Below, piece by piece: positions 1-6,726 of a stretch of 16,126 bases of DNA. Made by a program: the position numbers and the translations under genes. The notes below the pieces were generated by a model. The model worked only from the letters and a program-made list of their open reading frames with translations, was not told the origin of the DNA and did not search any database. Source of the DNA: Clostridium sp. CAG:793 (GTDB lineage: Bacteria; Bacillota; Clostridia; TANB77; CAG-508); NCBI GenBank assembly GCA_000433915.1, contig HF993645.1, positions 1-16,126 on the forward strand, written 5' to 3'. Every line of letters starts with the position of its first letter. Position 1 is the stretch's first letter.

Positions 1-327
1 AAAAAACAAAAAAATTAATAAATTTTAAATAAAAAAATAAAAAAATTAATTAAAATTCAATTTAAGACTATTTAAAAAAATAAAAATATAATTACACAAA
101 ATAATAAAAAAAATAAAATAAAGCAAATTTGAAAAGAAAAATAAATAAAAAATATAAAAAAAAACTAAAAAACGTTAAAAAATATAAAAAATTTATTAAA
201 AATCGCTCAAAAAAATAAAAAAAACATTAAATTTTATAAAAAAAGGGCCAAAAAAATAAAATTTAATTAAAAAGCTTGACAAAAACAAAAAATAAAAATA
301 AACTTATAACTGGAGGATAGAATAAAC
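1..327. other. Gene-free, extremely A-rich leader upstream of gyrB
   Basis: No coding frame is supported here. In the first 300 bases I count only 28 G or C (about 9%), 68 T and about 204 A, so the plus strand is A-rich by roughly 3:1 over T. Stops occur in all frames. I see no DnaA-box cluster, hairpin or RNA-gene signature. The only recognisable element is the candidate gyrB promoter near its right end. It could be a long intergenic spacer or an easily melted region near an origin, but the latter is only an inference. Confidence 0.6.
276..304 (+). promoter_or_regulatory. Candidate gyrB promoter
   Basis: A perfect -35 box TTGACA (276-281) is followed after 17 bp by TAAACT (299-304), a 4/6 match to the -10 consensus. 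The start site would fall near 311, directly at the ribosome binding site, which gives a very short leader. TATAAC at 305-310 is a better -10 but the spacing (23 bp) is too long. Moderate support only. Confidence 0.4.
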
Positions 328-2244
328 ATGGAAAAATATAACCACGCATACGGTGCAAATCAAATACAAGTATTAGAAGGACTCGAAGCAGTTAGAAAAA
401 GACCAGGAATGTATATTGGAAGTGTATCAATTAGAGGATTACATCACTTGGTATATGAAATTGTAGATAACTGTGTAGATGAAGCTTTAGCAGGATATTG
501 TGACCGCATAGAAGTAAAAATTGAACCAGGTAACATAATATCTGTTGAAGATGATGGAAGAGGAATTCCAGTTGACATACATCCTAAAACTCACATCTCA
601 GCCGCAGAAACAGTTTATACAGTATTGCATGCCGGTGGAAAATTTGGAGGAGATAGTGGATATAAAGTATCTGGTGGACTTCATGGAGTTGGAGCATCCG
701 TAGTAAATGCATTATCAGAATGGACTGAAGTAACAATACAAAGAGATGGCGGAATCTTCCAAATGAAATTTGAAAGAGGAAAAACAGTAGAGAAACTAAC
801 AAAAATAGGAGAATCAAATAAAACTGGAACTCGTGTTAGATTTTTGGCTGATGGAACTATATTTGAAACATTAAACTATGATTATGACACTTTAGAAGAC
901 AGATTCAGAGAAATGGCATTTTTAACTAAAGGATTATATATTAGCATTGAAGACTTAAGAGGTGAAACACCTAAAAAAGCAGAATTTTGCTTTGAAGGAG
1001 GATTACGTTCTTTTGTTGAATATTTAAATAAAAATAAAGAAAAAATAAATCCAGAGCCTATATATATTGAAAAAACAAATGCAGAAATACCAGTAGAAAT
1101 TGCACTACAATATACAACTGCATATAATGAAAATATATATTCATTTGTCAATAATATAAATACAATAGAGGGTGGAACACACCTAGAAGGATTTAAAAGA
1201 GCATTAACAAAAGTATTTAATGATTATGCAAGATCACATGGAATATTAAAAGAAAAAGACAATAATTTACAAGGTGAGGATATCAGAGAAGGACTTACAG
1301 CTGTTATTTCCGTAAAGGTTAAAGAACCACAATTTGAAGGACAGACAAAAACAAAACTTGGAAATAGTAATGTCACAGGAATTGTACAATCAATAGTAGT
1401 GGATGCATTAAGCACATATTTAGAAGAAAATCCTACTGTTGCAAAATCAATATTAGAAAAATGCGTTAGTGCATCACACGCACGTGAAGCAGCAAGAAAA
1501 GCAAGAGAACTAGTTAGAAAGAAAAGCTCACTAGAAGTAACAACATTACCAGGAAAATTAGCAGATTGTAGTAGTAAAAATGCAGATGAGTGTGAAGTTT
1601 ATATCGTAGAGGGAGACTCTGCTGGAGGAAGTGCAAAGCAAGGAAGAAATAGAAAATATCAAGCAATTTTACCGTTATGGGGAAAAATGCTTAATGTTGA
1701 AAAATCAAGAGCTGATAAAATCTATAATAATGATAAATTAAAACCAGTTATACAAGCTATTGGAGCAGGAATAGGAGCTGACTTTGATGTAACTAAAATA
1801 CGTTATGGTAAAGTTGTAATTATGGCAGATGCCGATGTTGATGGAGCACATATTAGAACATTATTATTAACATTCTTCTTTAGATATATGAGACCTCTAA
1901 TAGAACAGGGACATGTATTTTTAGCACAACCCCCTTTATATAAAGTATCAAAAAAAGGAATAAAAGATGTATACTGCTATACAGATGAAGAATTAGATGA
2001 AGAACTTGAAAAAATAGGAAGAGATAATGTATCAATACAAAGATATAAAGGACTTGGAGAAATGAATCCAGAACAACTATGGGAAACAACTATGGATCCA
2101 GAAAATAGAATATTTGTAAAAGTTACAATGGATGATGCAATAAAAGCTGATCAAATATTTACTATTCTTATGGGAGATGAAATTGAACCTAGGAGACAAT
2201 TTATAGAAAAAAACGCAAAATTTGTAAAAAACTTAGATGTATAG
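328..2244 (+). CDS. gyrB: DNA gyrase subunit B
   Basis: ATPase subunit of DNA gyrase, which with GyrA introduces negative supercoils ahead of replication and transcription. At 638 residues it has the usual Firmicutes length. The N-terminal GHKL ATPase shows EIVDNCVDEALAG (Glu44 as the likely general base), DDGRGIP and the GGLHGVGASVVNALS ATP lid. The transducer contains QTKTKLG. The TOPRIM domain has EGDSAGG (Glu428) and the metal-binding DADVDGAH (Asp501, Asp503, Asp505). The C-terminus LMGDEIEPRRQFIEKNA is typical of GyrB rather than ParE. The start is ATG 328 behind TGGAGGA (311-317). Its usual partner gyrA does not follow directly: a terminator and a four-gene secretion operon lie between them. 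Confidence 0.98.
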   Translation: MEKYNHAYGANQIQVLEGLEAVRKRPGMYIGSVSIRGLHHLVYEIVDNCVDEALAGYCDRIEVKIEPGNIISVEDDGRGIPVDIHPKTHISAAETVYTVLHAGGKFGGDSGYKVSGGLHGVGASVVNALSEWTEVTIQRDGGIFQMKFERGKTVEKLTKIGESNKTGTRVRFLADGTIFETLNYDYDTLEDRFREMAFLTKGLYISIEDLRGETPKKAEFCFEGGLRSFVEYLNKNKEKINPEPIYIEKTNAEIPVEIALQYTTAYNENIYSFVNNINTIEGGTHLEGFKRALTKVFNDYARSHGILKEKDNNLQGEDIREGLTAVISVKVKEPQFEGQTKTKLGNSNVTGIVQSIVVDALSTYLEENPTVAKSILEKCVSASHAREAARKARELVRKKSSLEVTTLPGKLADCSSKNADECEVYIVEGDSAGGSAKQGRNRKYQAILPLWGKMLNVEKSRADKIYNNDKLKPVIQAIGAGIGADFDVTKIRYGKVVIMADADVDGAHIRTLLLTFFFRYMRPLIEQGHVFLAQPPLYKVSKKGIKDVYCYTDEELDEELEKIGRDNVSIQRYKGLGEMNPEQLWETTMDPENRIFVKVTMDDAIKADQIFTILMGDEIEPRRQFIEKNAKFVKNLDV

Positions 2245-2332
2245 AAATAATGTTTTTGACAAAAAAAGACATTATTCGACAAACACAAATTTAAATGAAA
2301 GACTTAGAACTGTAACGAAAAATATAAAAAAC

Positions 2333-2367
2333 AAACAGCATGTAATAGTAGTATTACATGCTGTTTT
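2333..2367 (+). terminator. Rho-independent terminator after gyrB
   Basis: A perfect 15-bp inverted repeat pairs 2333-2347 with 2352-2366 around a 4-base loop (GTAG) and ends in TTTT (2364-2367). It sits 90 bases after the gyrB stop and just before the promoter of the next operon, so it separates gyrB transcription from the secretion genes. Confidence 0.8.
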
Positions 2368-2392
2368 GTCGATTTATGTCGAACGATTTTTG

Positions 2393-2421
2393 TTGACATC
2401 TTATGGAAACCGTAGTATCAT
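2393..2421 (+). promoter_or_regulatory. Strong sigma-A promoter of the plus-strand secretion operon
   Basis: A perfect -35 TTGACA (2393-2398), an exact 17-bp spacer and TATCAT (2416-2421, 5/6) form a near-consensus promoter. The predicted start is around 2428, just ahead of the AAAGGAG ribosome binding site (2431-2437) of the first gene. The short leader leaves little room for a riboswitch. Repeats of TGTCGA at 2368-2373 and 2378-2383 lie immediately upstream and could be operator-like. Confidence 0.8.
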
Positions 2422-2441
2422 AAAAACAAGAAAGGAGAAAA

Positions 2442-2975
2442 ATGAAACTTGAACAAATCCATTCTGTTCAAAATTGGCTTCCATTCGAAAAGATTTTAGA
2501 GAAAGGAATAGTAAAATTAAAAGACAACTCCTATATAAAAATATTAAATATAAGTCCAATAAATTATATACTAAAATCAGATTTAGAAAAAGAAGCGATT
2601 TTAAATTCATATAACAATATTTTTAAAAATTGTAATTTTAATATGCAAATATTAGTGCAAAGCAAAAAAATAGATTTATCTAATCATATAAAAAAAATAA
2701 AAAGTAATTCCTTCCAACAGAACTTAAAAGAAAAATATATAGATTATATAAATCAATATGTATCAACAAAAAAATCATCAAACAAAAAATTTTATTTAAT
2801 AATAAAAAGTCCAAAAGAAGAACAAGAAGAATCAGTAATTTTACAAAATTTGCAAGAAAATTACATAAAAGTCAGAGATTTATTTTCAAGATGTGGAAAC
2901 TTGGTATCTGAATATACAGAAGAAAAACAAATTTATGAGATTTTACACTCATTCTTTTATTCAACAAAAAATTAA
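2442..2975 (+). CDS. TraC/VirB4 N-terminal-domain protein (T4SS)
   Basis: A 177-residue cytoplasmic protein that resembles the N-terminal domain of TraC/VirB4-type conjugation ATPases. Visible signatures, recalled from that family, are VQNWLPFEKILEKGIVKLKDNSYIKILNISPINY near the start, the DLEKEAILNSYNNIF helix, NFNMQILVQSKK, and KKFYLII around residue 115. There is no P-loop, no signal peptide and no membrane segment. It is followed directly by the VirB4-type ATPase, so the pair probably works as one split VirB4/TraC unit on the cytoplasmic face of the channel. It is the first gene of the operon and the only secretion gene here with an ATG start, behind AAAGGAG at good spacing. Family assignment is from motif memory, not a search. 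Confidence 0.75.
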   Translation: MKLEQIHSVQNWLPFEKILEKGIVKLKDNSYIKILNISPINYILKSDLEKEAILNSYNNIFKNCNFNMQILVQSKKIDLSNHIKKIKSNSFQQNLKEKYIDYINQYVSTKKSSNKKFYLIIKSPKEEQEESVILQNLQENYIKVRDLFSRCGNLVSEYTEEKQIYEILHSFFYSTKN

Positions 2976-2987
2976 AATAATAACAAA

Positions 2988-3002
2988 AGAGGTGGAAATA
3001 TA
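2988..3002 (+). promoter_or_regulatory. RBS and non-canonical ATA start of the VirB4 gene
   Basis: AGAGGTGG (2988-2995) is a strong Shine-Dalgarno match. No ATG, GTG or TTG follows at usable distance in the open frame; the in-frame codon there is ATA at 3000-3002. The nearest conventional in-frame start, TTG at 3063, is 68 bases from this site and about 44 bases from a second AGGAGG at 3014-3019, and would remove residues (SKRDYLSPSYINL) that look conserved. Confidence 0.55.
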
Positions 3003-4748
3003 GATAATTATATAGGAGGAACATTTTCAAAAAGGGATTATTTAAGTCCGTCATATATTAACTTGAATAATCCCAAATATATTGAAATTGACGGAACATA
3101 TTATTCAAGTCTAATAATAGTAAACTATGTAAGAGAACAAAATGATTTAATATTTCAAAATATTATTGATACAGATGAAAATATTTATTTATCAATATTT
3201 TACGAAAAACAGGACACTTACAAAGTAATAAAAGATTTAACATATAATATTGGAAATGTAGGAGTTGATCTGGAAAACATAGGAAAAAGTAGACAAGACT
3301 ATGAAATTGCAGCATTTACGTATAATGACGCAAAATACATAAGAAAACAACTACAAATTGATAATGAAGAATTATACTACATATACACGTATGTTACAGT
3401 ATTTTCAAACAATAAAAAAGATCTAGAATATAAAACAAATAAAATTGAAGGATTATTAAGAAGTAGAGGAATGCAAACTAAAAAAGCATATTTTAGACAA
3501 GAACAAGTGTATCAGGCAAGTCTTCCATTATTAATAAATAGTAAAGATATAAAAGAAGTATCAAAAAGAAACATTTTAACTAGCTCTATATCAGCGACTT
3601 ATCCTTTAATATCATCATCATTATTTGATGAAAATGGAATATTTATAGGAACTAATGTATATAACAATTCATTAATTTTCATAGATAAATATAACAGAAA
3701 TAAATATAAAAATTCAAACATGTGTATATTTGGAACAAGTGGTTCAGGAAAATCATTTTTTACAAAATTAATGATATTAAGAAACAGTTTAATGGGATTG
3801 GAACAATATATAATTGATCCAGATAGAGAATATAATAAACTAGCAGAAGAATTAAATGCATCTATTATAAAATTAGGAGCAAGCTCAGAAAGTTATATTA
3901 ATATTTTTGATATTAGAGAAGAAAGCTTAGAAGAAGATCAAAAAGGTTATCTAGCAACAAAAATAAATAAATTAATTAATTTTTTCAATTTAATTTTTAA
4001 TTCAATGACAGAAATAGAAAAATCAATATTAGAAGAAAAAATAATACAAATATATGAAGAAAAGGGGATAACTTTTAATGATAAAACACTATACAAAAAT
4101 AAAAAATTCAAAACCACAAAAGATATGCCAATACTTGAAGATCTATATAATAAACTCGAAGGAAATTTAAAAACAAGATTAAAACCATTTGTTTATGGGT
4201 CACTAAGCTATCTAAACAAACATACAAATGTAGAATTAAATAATTCAATAATAATTGCAGATATTTATGAACTAGGAGAAGAAAACATTAAATTTGGAAT
4301 GTATATTTTTATAGAATTATTTTGGGATAAAATAAAAAAAGATAGAAAAATAAAAAAATCAATTTATTTAGATGAAATATGGAAACTAATTGGGGTAACG
4401 TCAAACAAAGACGTAGCAAGCTTTATTTACAAAATTTTTAAAACAATAAGAAAATATGGAGGTAGTGCAGTTGCAATAACACAAGACATATCAGACTTAT
4501 TTAGCTTAGAAAATGGAACCTATGGAAAAAGTATATTAAACAACTCAGAAATAAAAACATTTTTTTATCTTGAAGAAGAAAATATAAAAATATTAGAAAA
4601 ATATTTAAATATTTCACAAAAAGAAAAATTAGAAATAAATTCATTAAAGAGAGGAGAATGTGTAATGTTTGTAGGAAAAGAACACATATTAGCAAAAATT
4701 GAATCTGCAGATTTTGAAAAAGAAATAATAGGAGGTGAAAATAATTAA
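3000..4748 (+). CDS. VirB4-type conjugation ATPase (T4SS motor)
   Basis: AAA+-like ATPase that energises a type IV secretion channel; it is expected at the cytoplasmic face of the membrane. Numbered from the ATA start at 3000 (582 residues), it has a VirB4 N-terminal part, a Walker A GTSGSGKS at about 245-252, the conserved IDPDREY just after it, a Walker B SIYLDEIW with Asp near 458, and AVAITQDISDLF, the RecA-fold glutamine motif. No membrane segment is seen. The upstream gene supplies the TraC-like N-terminal domain. Its stop (TAA 4746-4748) overlaps the start of the next gene, indicating translational coupling. The conventional start TTG 3063 would give 561 residues; the Shine-Dalgarno at 2988-2995 and conserved-looking upstream residues favour ATA 3000. 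Family assignment is confident; the exact start is less so. Confidence 0.93.
   Translation: MDNYIGGTFSKRDYLSPSYINLNNPKYIEIDGTYYSSLIIVNYVREQNDLIFQNIIDTDENIYLSIFYEKQDTYKVIKDLTYNIGNVGVDLENIGKSRQDYEIAAFTYNDAKYIRKQLQIDNEELYYIYTYVTVFSNNKKDLEYKTNKIEGLLRSRGMQTKKAYFRQEQVYQASLPLLINSKDIKEVSKRNILTSSISATYPLISSSLFDENGIFIGTNVYNNSLIFIDKYNRNKYKNSNMCIFGTSGSGKSFFTKLMILRNSLMGLEQYIIDPDREYNKLAEELNASIIKLGASSESYINIFDIREESLEEDQKGYLATKINKLINFFNLIFNSMTEIEKSILEEKIIQIYEEKGITFNDKTLYKNKKFKTTKDMPILEDLYNKLEGNLKTRLKPFVYGSLSYLNKHTNVELNNSIIIADIYELGEENIKFGMYIFIELFWDKIKKDRKIKKSIYLDEIWKLIGVTSNKDVASFIYKIFKTIRKYGGSAVAITQDISDLFSLENGTYGKSILNNSEIKTFFYLEEENIKILEKYLNISQKEKLEINSLKRGECVMFVGKEHILAKIESADFEKEIIGGENN
4731..4748 (+). promoter_or_regulatory. 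RBS with ATA/ATT start overlapping the VirB4 stop
   Basis: GGAGGTG (4731-4737) is a textbook Shine-Dalgarno. The only GTG in frame (4735) lies inside it, so it cannot be the start unless another, absent, ribosome site exists upstream. The in-frame codons at proper spacing are ATA 4741 (5 bases after GGAGG) and ATT 4744 (8 bases after). ATT overlaps the VirB4 TAA stop as ATTAA. Confidence 0.55.
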
Positions 4749-5859
4749 GAACGTTATAACTGCAATAGGAAACCAAAAATTAATAAAGGATTTAAAAGAA
4801 AATCAAATAAATGTATTATGCAATGATATTTCATATAGAGAAGGAATATTAGAATTCTTAGAAGTAAATAAAAATATTGATTATATTATAATAAACGAAA
4901 AAATAGAAGGAGAAATACCAATAGAAGAATTAATTGAAAAAATAAAAGAATCAAATAGAAAAATAAAAATAATTTTAATAAGTGATAGTAAAAGAAGATA
5001 TAATAAAATTCATTATAAAATGAATAAAATTGATGAAAGAAAAATAGTAGAAATTATAAATAATAATGTAATGAGTAAAAAGACTATACCAATAAATAAT
5101 TTTTTTTCAGAAGAAACTAAAGATGGAAAAATACTCACAATATTAGGCGCAAATGGAATAGGAAAAAGTATATTTTCAGTAACATTTGCAGCAAACATTA
5201 AAGATAAAAAGGTATTAATAATAGACTTTGATATTTTAAATAATAGTTTACAATATTTATTAGCGGTAAAAAATTATGATAAAGATATAAAAAATAAAAT
5301 AATGAAAAATAATTTAAATTCAAATATCAATATAAATGACTATGTAATAAAAACAAAATATAATGTTGACCTAATATCAGGAGTAAATTTAATTTTTAAT
5401 AATGCAAAACAATCAAGTATTACAAAAATAAAAAATACAATAAAACAAGCAAAAAAATTATATGATTTAATAATAGTAGATACTTCATCAGAATGCTTTA
5501 TGGATTATACAAAAGAAATGATAAAGATGTCAAATCAATCAATATTAATATCAGGGGCTAATTCATTAGAAATAAAGAAAGCAAAAAAATTATTACAAAT
5601 ATATACTGAAGAATGGAACATTGCAAAAGAACAACTAAATATTATATTTAATAAATGCACAAAATATTCAATTGACGATGAGATTTTAAAAGGAGTATTT
5701 AAAGGATATAATATTTTAGGAAAAATAAAGTTAGATGATTATTATGATTTAGTAATTAATAAACAATCAAATCAAGAAAAAGTAATAAAAGAAGAACTAT
5801 CATATATAAGAGAAAAAATATTAAATAAAAAGATTAAAGAACAAATGAAAAGGAGGTAA
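4741..5859 (+). CDS. CpaE/MinD-like P-loop ATPase with receiver-like N-terminus
   Basis: About 372 residues. The first 115 or so look like a degenerate response-receiver fold (hydrophobic strands such as DYIIINEKI and KIKIILISDS) without a clear phospho-acceptor arrangement. This is followed by a SIMIBI-class P-loop domain: GANGIGKS at 136-143, LIIDFD (Asp162, Asp164) and LIIVDTSS (Asp247). That order is the plan of CpaE/TadZ proteins, which position secretion machines at the membrane or pole. The ParA signature lysine of KGGxGKT is replaced (Ala137-Asn138), so its nucleotide chemistry may differ. It lies between the VirB4 ATPase and an unknown protein in a tightly packed operon, so it may localise or assemble the secretion apparatus. 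The sequence is very rich in Lys, Ile and Asn. A role in partitioning is possible but no ParB-like gene is adjacent. Confidence 0.75.
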   Translation: MIKNVITAIGNQKLIKDLKENQINVLCNDISYREGILEFLEVNKNIDYIIINEKIEGEIPIEELIEKIKESNRKIKIILISDSKRRYNKIHYKMNKIDERKIVEIINNNVMSKKTIPINNFFSEETKDGKILTILGANGIGKSIFSVTFAANIKDKKVLIIDFDILNNSLQYLLAVKNYDKDIKNKIMKNNLNSNININDYVIKTKYNVDLISGVNLIFNNAKQSSITKIKNTIKQAKKLYDLIIVDTSSECFMDYTKEMIKMSNQSILISGANSLEIKKAKKLLQIYTEEWNIAKEQLNIIFNKCTKYSIDDEILKGVFKGYNILGKIKLDDYYDLVINKQSNQEKVIKEELSYIREKILNKKIKEQMKRR

Positions 5860-5866
5860 TTAAATA
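5850..5866 (+). promoter_or_regulatory. RBS with ATA start directly after an in-frame stop
   Basis: AAGGAGG (5850-5856) is followed after exactly 7 bases by ATA (5864-5866). The codon immediately before this ATA, in the same frame, is TAA (5861-5863), so the reading frame begins here. The first ATG (5900) is 43 bases from the Shine-Dalgarno. This is the clearest of the ATA starts in the window. Confidence 0.65.
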
Positions 5867-6601
5867 GAAGCAATATTAACAAATCAATTAGACAATACCA
5901 TGCAAAATGAGATAACAAACACCATACAAATAGCAAAAGAACAAAACAATTTTTTAGAAACAACAATAGGAAAATTAATAAATACAGGAATAAATACTGG
6001 ATTAAGAGTATTATTACCAGATTTAATAGAAGACCAGATTATATCAATTAAAGATGAAATAATAAAAAACGGATTTAAAGCAGGAATACAGCAAACTGTC
6101 TCATCAGCAATAGAATTAGGAAAAAGTGTAGTAGGTATGGTGACTGGTAAATTTGATAATATAAATCAAGCACAAACTGTAATAAAATCAGGAGGTCTAA
6201 TAGATACAGTATCAAATTTACTTGACAAGGGAATAAATACAACAATAAAAAATAATATAATTTCTACAAATGTAGGCAAAGTAATAAAAAGAGGAAAAAA
6301 TACCATATTAAATACCATAAGCAATAATATAGAAAATAATTTTACAAGCCAAATAAATAGTATAGAAAAAATTAATAAATATTCAAACAATTGGAATAAT
6401 TATTATAAAAATAAAGACCTAGATGGAATGGAAAGAGAATATAAAAAAATCAAAGAAAAATTAAAAGAAACAATGCCATTAGAAAAAACAATAATAGATG
6501 CTAGAAAAATTGAAAATATACATAAACTAATAAAAAACAATGGAGGAAATTTTAATTTAAGTGCAGAAGAAATTGGACTGGCTCAAAAATTAATATACTA
6601 A
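5864..6601 (+). CDS. Unrecognised 245-residue helical protein of the secretion operon
   Basis: I do not recognise a family. Starting at ATA 5864 the protein is 245 residues, with no signal peptide and no long membrane helix. It appears mostly helical, with amphipathic segments (around ETTIGKLINTGINTGLRVLL), a Gly/Ser-containing middle (SAIELGKSVVGMVTGKF, then KSGGLIDTVSNLLDKGI), and a charged C-terminal helix (EREYKKIKEKLKE) ending in LSAEEIGLAQKLIY. It is the last gene of the operon, 4 bases after the ATPase stop, with a strong ribosome site. Position suggests an accessory, substrate or assembly factor of the type IV system, but sequence alone does not show which. ATG 5900 is a conventional alternative start (233 residues) without a ribosome site. 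No convincing terminator follows before the gyrA promoter. Confidence 0.8.
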   Translation: MEAILTNQLDNTMQNEITNTIQIAKEQNNFLETTIGKLINTGINTGLRVLLPDLIEDQIISIKDEIIKNGFKAGIQQTVSSAIELGKSVVGMVTGKFDNINQAQTVIKSGGLIDTVSNLLDKGINTTIKNNIISTNVGKVIKRGKNTILNTISNNIENNFTSQINSIEKINKYSNNWNNYYKNKDLDGMEREYKKIKEKLKETMPLEKTIIDARKIENIHKLIKNNGGNFNLSAEEIGLAQKLIY

Positions 6602-6661
6602 ATTTCAATAAAATTAATACTCTCAAATATGCTGTAAATTAATAAAAAAAGCAATTTTTCC

Positions 6662-6690
6662 TTGCAATTTTAAAAGGACTTTAGTATAAT
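6662..6690 (+). promoter_or_regulatory. gyrA promoter
   Basis: TTGCAA (6662-6667), a 17-bp spacer and a perfect TATAAT (6685-6690) form a strong sigma-A promoter, start site near 6697. GCAATTTT occurs twice as a direct repeat (6651-6658 and 6664-6671), the second copy overlapping the -35 box. This could be an operator, or chance in such AT-rich DNA. It shows gyrA can be expressed independently of the secretion operon in front of it. Confidence 0.8.
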
Positions 6691-6726
6691 AAAGAAGTAA
6701 AAAATAGCTAGGAAAGAGGTAAACAA

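Noticed and set aside
1..327. Replication origin upstream of gyrB
   Set aside because: It is very AT-rich but has no DnaA boxes that I can find and no dnaA or dnaN gene beside it.
2378..2398. LexA/DinR box in TGTCGAAC...GTTGACA
   Set aside because: The half-sites are too far apart for the GAAC-N4-GTTC pattern and the right half is poor; it overlaps the -35 box instead.
2237..2452. 71-residue plus-strand frame overlapping the gyrB end and the next gene
   Set aside because: It runs through the terminator hairpin and the promoter, has no good ribosome site, and its sequence is unlike a real protein.
3063..3065. TTG as the VirB4 start
   Set aside because: No Shine-Dalgarno at usable distance; the open frame and conserved-looking residues extend upstream to a proper site near 2988-3002.
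4735..4737. GTG as the CpaE-like start
   Set aside because: It lies inside the GGAGGTG Shine-Dalgarno itself and has no ribosome site of its own.
5900..5902. ATG as the start of the unknown operon protein
   Set aside because: It is 43 bases beyond the only Shine-Dalgarno, while ATA 5864 has ideal spacing and directly follows an in-frame stop. Kept only as an alternative.
6651..6671. Terminator after the plus-strand secretion operon
   Set aside because: Only a 4-bp GCAA/TTGC stem forms; the resemblance is mainly a direct repeat of GCAATTTT, part of it in the gyrA promoter.
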